The notes below the pieces were generated by a model. It saw only the letters and a program-made list of their open reading frames with translations, had not been told where the DNA came from and did not search any database. DNA of 64,000 bases, taken from NCBI RefSeq assembly GCF_024138675.1, contig NZ_CP090959.1:1116001-1180000 (forward strand). The letters are read 5' to 3'. The stretch is from Simiduia sp. 21SJ11W-1. GTDB lineage: Bacteria; Pseudomonadota; Gammaproteobacteria; Pseudomonadales; Cellvibrionaceae. The translations under genes and the position numbers were made by a program. Shown piece by piece: positions 1 to 9,757 of the stretch. Numbering within the stretch: the first letter of the stretch is position 1; every line of letters begins with the position of its first letter.

Positions 1-583
1 CCTGGCTAATTACCCGCTCTACATCGGCAGGTGTGTTTTGTTGCACGCATAAGGCGGCAGGTGGGCGTTGTCGCCGTTCGGGCTTGCGGCTAAGAATGCG
101 TTGCTCCAGTGCGCGGTAGGCTCTGGCGCGGCCGTGTTGGGCAACAGCCAGCAGTTGCCAGAGGAATTCGCTGGCAAGCCATGGCAAGTGCGCCTGTGAA
201 TTCGCGTAGTGCGGGTGGCTCGTCCAGGGGTAGACATCGGTGGCGGCTACCAACCCGATGGATACGGGCAGCGAGTGCAGGCGCACGAGCCCGCCCGGCG
301 CTTGATCTTCTGTGAGGGGTTGATAGTCACAGCGTGCCAGCAGCGGGTGGTCGGCCTCGCCTGTGAGGGTTTCAATCAAGTGTTGCATGAATACCCGGGC
401 GCGGGCTTCTGGCTCTACCAGCAACAGGTGAATTTCGTGCTCCAACAAGGCAAAGGCTGCAATGGGCGTGTGGGATGCCTCTTTGGCAAGCACGGCCAGA
501 ACGCCTTGAAAATCGTCTTCATGGCTTAGCAGCGCTTCGTCGGAGTGAAGTTGGAGGTATGTCAGCTTGTGGTTGTTATGCAT
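1..583 (-). CDS. Degenerate Y1/RAYT transposase-like protein (3' end outside window)
   Basis: The reading frame is open from an ATG at 583 to the left window edge (194 codons), so the C-terminus is missing. GGAG lies just upstream of the ATG. The protein resembles REP-associated tyrosine transposases: a strand ending E-I-H-L-L-L (residues 50-55) lies where the HUH motif (N-H-V-H-L-L) is expected, and V-Y-P-W-T-S-H (117-123) matches the family's D-Y-P-W-S-S motif. The first catalytic His appears replaced by Glu. Around 99-112 the family's Y-I-H-L-N-P-V-R-A stretch reads as R-L-H-S-L-P-V-S-I, so the catalytic Tyr also seems lost. I infer a domesticated or dead transposase relative, perhaps still DNA-binding. 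The family call rests on motif memory only. Confidence 0.55.
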   Translation of the reverse strand, partial: MHNNHKLTYLQLHSDEALLSHEDDFQGVLAVLAKEASHTPIAAFALLEHEIHLLLVEPEARARVFMQHLIETLTGEADHPLLARCDYQPLTEDQAPGGLVRLHSLPVSIGLVAATDVYPWTSHPHYANSQAHLPWLASEFLWQLLAVAQHGRARAYRALEQRILSRKPERRQRPPAALCVQQNTPADVERVISQ

Positions 584-690
584 TGCTTGGTCTCCGCCTG
601 AACCCTAAAAATAGCGCAGTTTCAGCCTTTGGCAAGTCTGCCCTCGGTGCTTCTGGTATTATCGCGCCATAATTGTTCAGGAGTTTTTTC

Positions 691-1173
691 ATGCCCTCAT
701 TCGATATTGTGTCTGACGTAGACAAGCAAGTGCTTACTAACTGTGTGGATCAAGCTACCCGTATAGTTACCAACCGCTTTGATTTTAAAGGGGTAGATGC
801 CACATTCGAGCGCCAGGACTATGCGGTAACACTGGTGGCCGAGGCCGAATTTCAGGTGATGCAAATGCTCGAAATTCTGCAGGGTGCGCTGCACAAAGCC
901 GGTGTGGATATTTCTTGCCTGGATGTAGGGGCACCGGCCATGAGCGGTAAGCAAACGCGCATGGTCGTTACGGTGCGCACGGGCGTTGAAACCGAGCTTG
1001 CCAAGAAAATCGTCAAAATGATTAAAGACAAAAAGCTCAAGGTGCAGGCCCAGATTCAGGGCGAGCAGGTGCGGGTGACGGGTAAAAAGCGCGACGATTT
1101 ACAATCGGTGATTGCCCTGTTGCGCACGGCAGATACAGGCATGCCCCTGCAGTTTGAAAACTTCAGGGATTAA
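691..1173 (+). CDS. yajQ: YajQ family nucleotide-binding protein
   Basis: 160 residues, close to the usual ~163. It begins M-P-S-F-D-I-V-S-D-V-D, the hallmark YajQ start. An AGGAG box about seven bases upstream supports the ATG at 691 over an upstream in-frame TTG at 673. YajQ proteins are small cytoplasmic proteins with two ferredoxin-like folds that bind nucleic acids; some members bind cyclic di-GMP and act as co-regulators. The window holds two GGDEF cyclases, but no direct link can be drawn. The gene stands alone; the convergent ABC permease ends 16 bases downstream. Identification is firm, cellular role less so. Confidence 0.95.
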   Translation: MPSFDIVSDVDKQVLTNCVDQATRIVTNRFDFKGVDATFERQDYAVTLVAEAEFQVMQMLEILQGALHKAGVDISCLDVGAPAMSGKQTRMVVTVRTGVETELAKKIVKMIKDKKLKVQAQIQGEQVRVTGKKRDDLQSVIALLRTADTGMPLQFENFRD

Positions 1174-1189
1174 GGATCTGCCGGCCGCG

Positions 1190-2164
1190 CTAGGGCTGCC
1201 AGCGAAACAGCTTGGTGGAAAGTGCCAGTAATACCGCTGAGATCCCCAACAGAATCAACAGGTGATCTGCCACCTGCACAAGGCTTGCGCCATCTACCAT
1301 GATGGCGCGCGCCGCTTTTACCATGTGGGTGAGCGGGCTTAGGTTAGATAGCTGCGAAAGCCAAGCGGGTGCGCCATCGAGCGAAAACCACACCTCAGAG
1401 ACCATCAGCAGCGGAAAGCTAATAAAATTCAGCAGCCCGTTGGCAAACTCTTCACTGGTTACCCGCGCGGCCACCACCAGCCCCAGCGCCAGCATGCTCA
1501 AATTCCCCACAAAGGCCACCACCAGTAAATCCCAATAGCTGCCAAGCATCAGGAAGTCGAGAAACACATCGCAGCTGATGTACACAATACTGCTCACCAT
1601 CAGCATGATCATCATGCGTGATGCGATTTGTGCGCCTAAAAATTCGATGGGGCGGGTGGGGGTGGCTTGCAGGCGTTTTAAAACGCCGTTTTTGCGATAG
1701 CGCACAATCACATAGCCAATGCCCCACAGGGCTGAAAACATCAGGTTCATGCCTAAAATGCCGGGCACAACCCAGTCCACATAACGCACGGCCCGGCCGG
1801 TCACTTCTTGGCGAAGCAAGGGCTTTTTGAGCAGTGCCTCAAGTACTTCACCTTTTTGGCTGGTGGGGTTTACCCAGTAGTGGCTTTCAGATACCAGCAT
1901 GTCGAGCTGGTGGTGCGCCACGCGGGTTTGGCCGTAATCTGCATCGTTTATGGCAACGGTGTGCACCAGCCCTGGCTGAAACAGCGCCTCGGCGGTTTGG
2001 CCGCTGAGCACGCCCACCTTAAACAGCGGCTGGCCGCCCGCACCGAAGGCCAGTGCCACCACGCCAATGATCAACGGCGGCATAATGAAGCTCCACACGA
2101 GCGAGCTTTTATCGCGGTAGTACTCTTTGTTGCGGGCAATAAATAGCGTTAACAATCGCTTCAT
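1190..2164 (-). CDS. ABC-2 type transporter permease
   Basis: 324 residues with an N-terminal membrane segment (about 20-42), a soluble loop, then five or so hydrophobic segments from about residue 135 to the end, the layout of ABC-2 exporter permeases. The sequence R-Y-R-K-N-G-V-L-K-R-L-Q-A-T-P around residue 180 is the typical conserved cytoplasmic loop. It starts 3 bases after the stop of the ATPase gene, so the two are co-transcribed and surely form one inner-membrane exporter. The substrate cannot be told; relatives export drugs, lipids or polysaccharide. Confidence 0.9.
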   Translation of the reverse strand: MKRLLTLFIARNKEYYRDKSSLVWSFIMPPLIIGVVALAFGAGGQPLFKVGVLSGQTAEALFQPGLVHTVAINDADYGQTRVAHHQLDMLVSESHYWVNPTSQKGEVLEALLKKPLLRQEVTGRAVRYVDWVVPGILGMNLMFSALWGIGYVIVRYRKNGVLKRLQATPTRPIEFLGAQIASRMMIMLMVSSIVYISCDVFLDFLMLGSYWDLLVVAFVGNLSMLALGLVVAARVTSEEFANGLLNFISFPLLMVSEVWFSLDGAPAWLSQLSNLSPLTHMVKAARAIMVDGASLVQVADHLLILLGISAVLLALSTKLFRWQP

Positions 2165-2167
2165 AGG

Positions 2168-3055
2168 TTATTCGCGTAGGCTGTGGCCGGTGAGTTTAAG
2201 AAACAGGTCGTCTAGCGTGGGTGGGCGAATTTGCAGGCTGGTGAGGTTGATGCCAGCGCCCATTAAATCTGCCAGCGTGCGCTCCACATCATTGCTTGCC
2301 AGCTGCCATTGGTCGTGGTGGCGAACGGGTTGAAACTGCGCCACCTGTGCGCTGGTTAACGCGCCCGCGTGCAGGCACACAAACACTTCATCGAAATGCT
2401 GCGCCAGCAGTGCGTTGGGTGTGCCTTGGGAAATAATCTGGCCGCGGTCCATAATGGCAAGCTCATCGCACAGGTGCTGGGCTTCATCCATGTAGTGGGT
2501 GGTGAGCACAATGGTTTTGCCCTGGGCCTTAATCGCGTTAACCAGCTCCCAAAAGTTATGGCGCGATTGCGGGTCTAGCCCGGTGGTGGGTTCATCCAGA
2601 AATACCAGGGCGGGGTTGTTGATCAGCGCCAGTGCCAGCAGTAGTCGCTGGCGCTGGCCACCAGAGAGCTTGGCGGCATCGCGCTTTAGGAAATCCCCAA
2701 GCTGGCACTGATCGATGAGCAGCGCAAGCGGTTGGGTTTGCTCGTACAGCCCGGCAAATAATTCCAGCACCTCAAGCACCGAGAGGTAATCCATCAGGGC
2801 GGTTGATTGGAACTGTATGCCGATGTTGCGCCTGAACGCAGGCGTGCGCGCAGCGCCCTGGTAGAGAATTTCGCCGCTGCTGGGCTCGGTAACGCCTTCA
2901 ATCATTTCAATGGTGGTGGTTTTGCCGGCACCGTTCGGGCCCAAAAGGCCAAAGCATTGCCCGGGTGCAATGCCAAAGCTCACGCCATTGACGGCGGTGT
3001 CGCTGCCGTAGCGTTTAACCAGGTTTTTCACTTCCAATAAATACGCCACTGCCAT
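2168..3055 (-). CDS. ABC transporter ATP-binding protein
   Basis: 295 residues. It carries Walker A (G-P-N-G-A-G-K-T-T-T), the signature L-S-G-G-Q-R-Q-R, Walker B (V-F-L-D-E-P-T-T-G-L-D-P) and the switch His in T-T-H-Y-M-D-E-A. This is the DrrA/CcmA-like class that partners ABC-2 permeases, and the permease gene follows after 3 bases. The ATG at 3055 is chosen because M-A-V-A-Y-L-L-E-V-K-N-L matches the usual family start; an in-frame TTG at 3073 would add six residues. Neither start has a strong ribosome site. The gene is divergent from the MFS gene. Confidence 0.92.
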   Translation of the reverse strand: MAVAYLLEVKNLVKRYGSDTAVNGVSFGIAPGQCFGLLGPNGAGKTTTIEMIEGVTEPSSGEILYQGAARTPAFRRNIGIQFQSTALMDYLSVLEVLELFAGLYEQTQPLALLIDQCQLGDFLKRDAAKLSGGQRQRLLLALALINNPALVFLDEPTTGLDPQSRHNFWELVNAIKAQGKTIVLTTHYMDEAQHLCDELAIMDRGQIISQGTPNALLAQHFDEVFVCLHAGALTSAQVAQFQPVRHHDQWQLASNDVERTLADLMGAGINLTSLQIRPPTLDDLFLKLTGHSLRE

Positions 3056-3179
3056 GCCCGCTGCGTGCCCCAAGGTTGTGGGCGGCAGTATAACAACTGG
3101 CGCCCAAGGTAGGGACTCTGCTAGGGTGCGGCATTATTTTTTATGCGTAAAGGAGCCGGCCATTTTTGCTCACATAGAT

Positions 3180-4529
3180 GTGAATACACTGCGCCGCTAC
3201 GGCGACCGGCGGGTGCTCTCGGTCTTTTTGCTGGGGCTTTCGAGCGGCTTTCCCTGGGTGATAATCGGCACGGCACTGACGCTCTGGCTGCAAGAGTTCG
3301 GGTTGTCGCGCTCAGCCATTGGCTACTTTGGTGCAGTGTTCGCGGCTTACTCCATTAACTTTTTGTGGTCGCCGTTGGTTGACCGCCTGAAAGTGCCGGG
3401 CCTGAACCGCCGCAAGGGTTGGATTCTTTTTGGCCAGCTGGGCATTGTGGTTTGCTGTTTTTCGCTGAGCCTGCAATCACCTGCCGATGCGCTGAAGTGG
3501 ATGGCCTGGCTTGCCATTGGTGTTGCGGTGTGTGCAGCCACCCACGACATCGCCATTGATGCCTACCGCATAGACAGCTTCGAGCCCGAGGAGGGCGACG
3601 GCCTGACCGCGGCCTCGGCAGCTGCCACCGCAGGCTGGTGGACGGGGTATGCGGGCCTGGGGTTTATCCCCCTGTTTTTATCAGATGGCAACTGGTCTTG
3701 GCCTGAACTCTACCAGCTCATGGCCGTGATGATGGCCGTCATTCTGGTGCTCTCACTGTTTGTGCCTAAACCCAAAGAGGGCCGCTCCATCGCCCTTGAA
3801 ACGGCCAGTTATTATGCCGGCCGCCTAAATGATTGGCGCGCCGGCGCCGGTGCCAACAAGGTATTGGTGTGGGTGCTGGTGACCCTTGTTGGGCCCTTTC
3901 ATGAATTCTTCCGGCGCAACGGGGTGAAACTTGCGCTCTCGATATTGCTGTTTGTGTTTTTGTTTAAAATCGGTGAGGCCTTTTTGGGGCGCATGTCGGT
4001 GGTGTTTTATAAAGAGCTGGGCTTTAGCAATACCGACATTGCCACCTATTCAAAGTTGATGAGCTGGTGGGTCACCATCGTGTTTGCCTTGATTGGCGGC
4101 TATTTCAATATGTTGTTTGGCGTGGTGCGCGGCTTGTTTATTGGTGGCATTGCCATGGCCGGTAGCAACTTGCTGTTTGCATTGATGGCGGTGGTGGGGC
4201 CGAATATTCCGCTCTACGCCTTTACGGTGCTGGTTGATGGTTTTTGTCAGGCTTGGTCTACGGTGGCGTTTGTGGCGTTTTTGTCGATGCTATCGAACCG
4301 GGCGTTCAGCGCCACGCAATATGCACTCATGGCCTCGCTGGGTACCTTTGCACGCACCCTGCTCAGCGCTTATAGCGGCGTAATGGTGGATTGGCTGGAT
4401 GGCAACTGGGTGGTGTTTTTTGTGATCACAACGCTAATGGTCACCCCAAGCCTGTGGTTGCTTTGGCGCATGCGTGAACCCCTTGAGCAAATGTTCCGTG
4501 CTGCCAAGCCGCCGAATCAGGCCAGCTAA
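3180..4529 (+). CDS. MFS transporter, AmpG-like
   Basis: About 449 residues from a GTG at 3180, with 12 to 14 hydrophobic segments. The N-terminal stretch L-L-G-L-S-S-G-F-P-W followed by G-T-A-L-T-L-W-L is very close to the AmpG/PAT1 type of MFS carriers, and the next motif, L-W-S-P-L-V-D-R-L, also fits. AmpG imports anhydromuropeptides for cell-wall recycling and feeds beta-lactamase induction in some species. Whether this copy carries muropeptides or another solute is open. The start is uncertain: AAGGAG lies 32 to 27 bases before the GTG, and the frame stays open upstream to 3054. Its 3' end overlaps the convergent alkyltransferase-like gene by 4 bases. Confidence 0.82.
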   Translation: MNTLRRYGDRRVLSVFLLGLSSGFPWVIIGTALTLWLQEFGLSRSAIGYFGAVFAAYSINFLWSPLVDRLKVPGLNRRKGWILFGQLGIVVCCFSLSLQSPADALKWMAWLAIGVAVCAATHDIAIDAYRIDSFEPEEGDGLTAASAAATAGWWTGYAGLGFIPLFLSDGNWSWPELYQLMAVMMAVILVLSLFVPKPKEGRSIALETASYYAGRLNDWRAGAGANKVLVWVLVTLVGPFHEFFRRNGVKLALSILLFVFLFKIGEAFLGRMSVVFYKELGFSNTDIATYSKLMSWWVTIVFALIGGYFNMLFGVVRGLFIGGIAMAGSNLLFALMAVVGPNIPLYAFTVLVDGFCQAWSTVAFVAFLSMLSNRAFSATQYALMASLGTFARTLLSAYSGVMVDWLDGNWVVFFVITTLMVTPSLWLLWRMREPLEQMFRAAKPPNQAS

Positions 4530-4840
4530 GCCTGCTGCCACCAGTGCTCGGCGCTCACCTTGTGGCTTGCGCTGAAGGTGACGCCCTCGCGCGCAAGCAG
4601 GGCGCGTTGGCGCTCAAAACTTTCCGTACCCGGGGCGAAGGCGGGTTTGCCGCTGGCTGTGAGCACCCGAAACCAGGGCAGTGTGCTGCCGGCGGGCAAT
4701 TGTTTCAGCAGGCTACCCACCATGCGCGCGCGCCCCGGGTGCCCGGCCATGCGCGCAAGCCGCCCATAGCTGGTAACTTTGCCCGGTGGAATATTCGAAA
4801 GCAGCTGGTAGATTTGCGTTTTAAACTCATCTGTTTTCAT
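4526..4840 (-). CDS. Alkyltransferase-like protein (MGMT family, no acceptor Cys)
   Basis: 104 residues, about the length of the single DNA-binding domain of O6-methylguanine methyltransferases. The conserved start (Q-I-Y-Q-L-L-S-N-I-P-P-G-K-V-T-S-Y-G) and helix with the Arg finger (R-A-R-M-V-G) are present. The active-site motif P-C-H-R-V reads P-W-F-R-V, so the alkyl-accepting Cys is Trp, as in Atl proteins (E. coli YbaZ type), and the next His is Phe. Atl proteins bind O6-alkylguanine and hand it to nucleotide excision repair; they cannot transfer the alkyl group. The same role is inferred here. Confidence 0.9.
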   Translation of the reverse strand: MKTDEFKTQIYQLLSNIPPGKVTSYGRLARMAGHPGRARMVGSLLKQLPAGSTLPWFRVLTASGKPAFAPGTESFERQRALLAREGVTFSASHKVSAEHWWQQA

Positions 4841-4904
4841 TTTGTCACGTACATCGTCTAAAATTCGCCAAGATAACGTTTATGCGATGAGAATTGGAGT
4901 GGGT

Positions 4905-5921
4905 ATGAAGTGGTTAGTCCCCGTGCTGCTAATAGTGGCGCAGTCGGCCTTTGCAGGCAAATTAACGCTGAAAAACGGCGACACGCTGTCTGGTGAAATT
5001 AAAAGTATGGATGCCAGCAACGTGGTGTGGGTGTCTGATGCGCTGGGTGAAATGGTTATTGCCAAGTCTAAAATTGATAACCTTGAAAGCAGCGAGCTGG
5101 TAAAGATAGACGGTCACGATGAAGCTTGTGCCATTGTGGGTATGGATGGCCCCAAAGTTAAATTCAGCTGCGCAGGTGGCAGCTCCGGCGATGCGCCGTT
5201 ACTCACCATCAATAAGGTAGAACCCTATGAAGATTTTCTCATGGGCTCTTCAACCTATACCGGTAAAATAAGCCTCACCGGTTTTCAGGATCGGGGCAAC
5301 AAAATTGAAGACACCTGGGTGTTTGATGCCTTCAACGAATATCGCCGCGGAGATTACCGCCACGGTGGCAAGTTGCAGTTTGACTCCAAATCAAAAGACC
5401 CGGAGCCCAAGCAAGAGCGGGGCCTGGCGGAATATCAATTCGACTGGTTCTTCGCCGAGCGCTGGTTCTGGACTAACACGCTCGCCTACAGTTTTGATGA
5501 TGCCAAAGCCATTGAGCAGAAATACCGCGCCGGTAGCGGTATTGGTTATCAGTTCTGGGAAAACGACATCACCGCACTCTCGGTGCGTGGCGGCGCAAGC
5601 TACGTGGATGAATATTTTAAAGCGCCCGATGTGATAACACCGGATTACGAAGAGCGCGACCAGCGCGCCGCCTGGACGGCCGGTTTGAACTACCGCCACA
5701 AGTTTGCCTTTGGTGGTGAGTTCTTTCACAGCTCCAACTACGCCGTGTCCAACGAAGACAACCAGAACTGGCAGCTGGATGCCGACACAGGCTTCACTAT
5801 GCCTTTGGTGGGTGGCGTATTTGGTGAAGTAAAGCACGAGTACGATTACAACAATCAACCGCAGCCAGATACCAAAAAGCTCGATACCCGCATCACCGTG
5901 GGTGTGGGCTACCAGTGGTAG
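4905..5921 (+). CDS. DUF481 outer-membrane beta-barrel protein (YdiY-like)
   Basis: 338 residues with a signal peptide ending A-Q-S-A-F-A-G. The mature N-terminus (K-L-T-L-K-N-G-D-T-L-S-G-E-I) is a small beta domain found in DUF481 proteins, and the C-terminal two thirds show alternating strands with conserved aromatic ends, finishing G-V-G-Y-Q-W as outer-membrane barrels do. GGAG five bases before the ATG at 4905 decides the start; the frame is open upstream to 4842 but without a ribosome site. Family function is unknown; some members are salt or stress induced. A bidirectional terminator lies downstream. Confidence 0.88.
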   Translation: MKWLVPVLLIVAQSAFAGKLTLKNGDTLSGEIKSMDASNVVWVSDALGEMVIAKSKIDNLESSELVKIDGHDEACAIVGMDGPKVKFSCAGGSSGDAPLLTINKVEPYEDFLMGSSTYTGKISLTGFQDRGNKIEDTWVFDAFNEYRRGDYRHGGKLQFDSKSKDPEPKQERGLAEYQFDWFFAERWFWTNTLAYSFDDAKAIEQKYRAGSGIGYQFWENDITALSVRGGASYVDEYFKAPDVITPDYEERDQRAAWTAGLNYRHKFAFGGEFFHSSNYAVSNEDNQNWQLDADTGFTMPLVGGVFGEVKHEYDYNNQPQPDTKKLDTRITVGVGYQW

Positions 5922-6106
5922 TGATTTAATTGGCAGCGAAAAGCCAAGCTTAAGGGCGGCTGCTGTCTGGCAGTATAGCGGCGGATATTTAGAAAGCAGC
6001 GCCTGTACTTGGGGCGCATGAAATCTGGGGTTTATATTTTTGCGCAATGCGAGAGCCCCAAGCGATGGCCGCTATTAAGCCCGCATTTCCTGCTTGCAGA
6101 ACCGTT

Positions 6107-6135
6107 AAAAACCGGCCCATAGGGCCGGTTTTTTT
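6107..6135. terminator. Bidirectional intrinsic terminator
   Basis: A nine-pair stem AACCGGCCC / GGGCCGGTT with the loop ATA, an A run on the left and seven T on the right. It serves the DUF481 gene on the plus strand and the convergent SDR gene on the minus strand. Confidence 0.9.
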
Positions 6136-6143
6136 ATGGGCTG

Positions 6144-6911
6144 CTAAATTCTTAAACCCGCATCCACTTCAATGGTGCGCCCAGACAGGTAGTTGTTTTC
6201 AAGAATAAATTGCGCGGTATGGGCAATGTGTTCGGGCTGGCCCATACGCCCCAGTGGCACCGCCATACGAATTAAATCCAGCGTCTCGGGTTTCATGGAT
6301 TGGGTCATTTCTGTTTCCACAAATCCCGGTGCAATGGCCATGGCGCGGATTTTATAGCGCGCAAGTTCCTTGGCCCAGGTTACCGTGAGCGCTTCTACGC
6401 CGGCTTTGGCGGCGGCATAGTTGCTTTGGCCCACATTGCCGGCCCGTGAAATACTGGCCAGGTTAATGATGGCGGCATCGTCGTTTTGTTGCAGCGCCAT
6501 AATAGAGGCCGCCTCGCGCCCGCACAAAAACACCCCGGTGAGGTTGACATCGATGACCTGCTGCCATTGCTCCAGGCTCATGCGTTTTTCAATGGCGCCG
6601 TCTTTGACTTTCAGCATCATGCCATCGCGGGTGATTCCGGCATTGTTGATGAGCCCGTCGATGCGCTCAAATTGCTCGGCTATCTGGGCGAAGGTACTGA
6701 TGACCGCCGCTTCATCGGCAACGTTACAAGCCAGTGCCAGCGCTTTGGGGCTACCTGCTTCTTTACAGGCCAGGGCCACTTCCTCTAACCGCTCTGCATT
6801 GAGGTCGATCAGGGCAAGCTGCGCGCCAAGGCCTGCCAGGTGCAGCGCCATACCTTTGCCAATGCCCTGGCTCGCCCCGGTGATAACGATTGTAGATGAC
6901 GAAAGTTTCAT
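6144..6911 (-). CDS. SDR family oxidoreductase, FabG-like
   Basis: 255 residues of a classical short-chain dehydrogenase/reductase. The cofactor motif T-G-A-S-Q-G-I-G, the N-N-A-G motif and the catalytic Ser and Y-A-A-A-K (N-Y-A-A-A-K-A-G) are all present, and the end S-G-R-T-I-E-V-D-A-G-L-R-I is typical of FabG-type 3-oxoacyl reductases. An insertion around K-D-G-A-I-E-K-R-M-S-L marks the subfamily often annotated as FabG-like but found outside the fab cluster. The substrate is not known. The ATG at 6911 has AGGGG upstream and is preferred to 6935. It is monocistronic, next to the shared terminator. Confidence 0.9.
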   Translation of the reverse strand: MKLSSSTIVITGASQGIGKGMALHLAGLGAQLALIDLNAERLEEVALACKEAGSPKALALACNVADEAAVISTFAQIAEQFERIDGLINNAGITRDGMMLKVKDGAIEKRMSLEQWQQVIDVNLTGVFLCGREAASIMALQQNDDAAIINLASISRAGNVGQSNYAAAKAGVEALTVTWAKELARYKIRAMAIAPGFVETEMTQSMKPETLDLIRMAVPLGRMGQPEHIAHTAQFILENNYLSGRTIEVDAGLRI

Positions 6912-7043
6912 AAATGCCCCTGTGATTCTGGCCAAAAGTGGAACGTTAAATGGACTCGCGAGTCTAACACAACTGTGTTGATGCCTTGAAAGGTTGAATT
7001 CTTCGGCCCCGGGCCCATCTAGGTACAGAGTAAGGAGGCGAAG

Positions 7044-7460
7044 ATGCCGTTATTGTTGATTTTTATTGCGTTACCCATGGTTGAACTGTGGTTGATGATC
7101 AAGATGGGGGGCGTAATAGGCGCTTTGCCCACGGTTTTATTGGTGATAGCTACTGCCGTTGTTGGCCTGGCCCTGCTGCGGGTGCAGGGGCTGAGCGCAC
7201 TGCTGCGGGCCCAGGCGCGCATGCAGGCGGGGGAGCTGCCCGCCCAAGAGCTGGTGCAGGGCGTGTTTTTGGCGCTGGGCGGCCTGTTGCTGCTGGTGCC
7301 GGGCTTCTTTACCGACGCCATAGGCTTTTTGTGTTTGACCCCCGGCGTGCGCCAGATTCTTGTGTCGGGCATCCTCAAGCGCGGGCGCGTGTATCAGTTC
7401 CGTGGGCCGGGTGCGGCCAAAAATGATGCCATTGAGGGTGAATATCGCCGCGAGCGGTAA
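7044..7460 (+). CDS. fxsA: FxsA family membrane protein
   Basis: 138 residues, with hydrophobic segments near residues 2-22, 28-46 and 74-94 and a charged C-terminal tail. The sequence P-M-V-E-L-W-L-M-I-K-M-G and the later L-L-L-V-P-G-F-F-T-D-A-I-G motif identify the FxsA family. In E. coli FxsA relieves exclusion of phage T7 by the F plasmid when overproduced; its normal role is unclear. The position directly upstream of groES is the same as in E. coli and other gammaproteobacteria, which supports the call. AAGGAGG lies upstream of the ATG. Confidence 0.93.
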   Translation: MPLLLIFIALPMVELWLMIKMGGVIGALPTVLLVIATAVVGLALLRVQGLSALLRAQARMQAGELPAQELVQGVFLALGGLLLLVPGFFTDAIGFLCLTPGVRQILVSGILKRGRVYQFRGPGAAKNDAIEGEYRRER

Positions 7461-7481
7461 AAAAAATTCTACTTGGGGGTG

Positions 7482-7508
7482 TTGAAATTCATTTGGTGGC
7501 CCCCATCT
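7482..7508 (+). promoter_or_regulatory. Sigma32 (RpoH) heat-shock promoter of groESL
   Basis: TTGAA at 7482-7486 and CCCCATCTA from 7501, separated by 14 bases. This matches the RpoH consensus (CTTGAA, 13-15 bases, CCCCATNT). It lies about 130 bases before the groES ATG. No CIRCE inverted repeat was seen, so control by RpoH rather than HrcA is inferred. Confidence 0.85.
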
Positions 7509-7638
7509 AGCCTTCACAAAATTTAACGGCTTGGTGTTTTGGGCGCTTGAATTTTTGCCAATGGGCACTATTTGAGGGTTCAGGCCGCCAGGCCAGCATT
7601 AATCATTGTTTAGCAACGCTAAATTTGGAGACAAATCC

Positions 7639-7932
7639 ATGAAAATCCGTCCATTGAATGACCGTGTAGTGGTTCGCCGCAACGAAGAGGAAGCCAAGTC
7701 TGCAGGTGGCATCCTGCTGGCCGGCGCCGCTAAAGAGAAGCCCAATCAGGGTGAAGTTGTTGCCGTAGGTACCGGCAAGGTTTTGGACAATGGTGATGTG
7801 CGCGCGCCCGCTGTAAAAGTTGGCGATAAAGTGGTGTTTGGCCGCTATGCAGACAGCAACACGCTGAAAGTAGACGGCGAAGAGCTGATCATCATGAGCG
7901 AGAGCGAAATTTACGGTGTGTTGGAAGGTTAA
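7639..7932 (+). CDS. groES: Co-chaperonin GroES
   Basis: 97 residues, the standard length. It starts [13 protein letters not shown] and has the mobile loop ([12 protein letters not shown]) that docks on GroEL. GroES forms a heptameric lid on the GroEL cage and is needed for folding in the cytoplasm. The ATG at 7639 follows GGAGACAAATCC; the frame extends upstream to 7606 but those residues are not part of the family. groEL begins 49 bases downstream, so both are one heat-shock operon behind the RpoH-type promoter. Confidence 0.98.
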   Translation: MKIRPLNDRVVVRRNEEEAKSAGGILLAGAAKEKPNQGEVVAVGTGKVLDNGDVRAPAVKVGDKVVFGRYADSNTLKVDGEELIIMSESEIYGVLEG

Positions 7933-7963
7933 TCCTTTTTACTGACCATCCTGTAATCACTAA

Positions 7964-9625
<1,662 letters not shown>

Positions 9626-9639
9626 GCCCAACCCCGCTT

Positions 9640-9670
9640 AAAAAAACCCGCCGCTTGGCGGGTTTTTTTT
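9640..9670 (+). terminator. Intrinsic terminator of groESL
   Basis: Eight-pair stem AACCCGCC / GGCGGGTT with loop GCTT at 9653-9656, followed by a T run to 9670 and preceded by an A run, so it may work in both directions. Confidence 0.93.
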
Positions 9671-9757
9671 CGCCTGACATTTTACTTTTGGTGGCGCTCG
9701 GGGAACTTGCGCCTGTGCGTTGAGTCAAATTGCCCATCTTGATCAGGGTATTCGCTT

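Noticed and set aside
5391-6047. 218-codon minus-strand frame over the DUF481 gene
   Set aside because: Opposite a clear exported barrel gene and running through its terminator region; no recognisable product.
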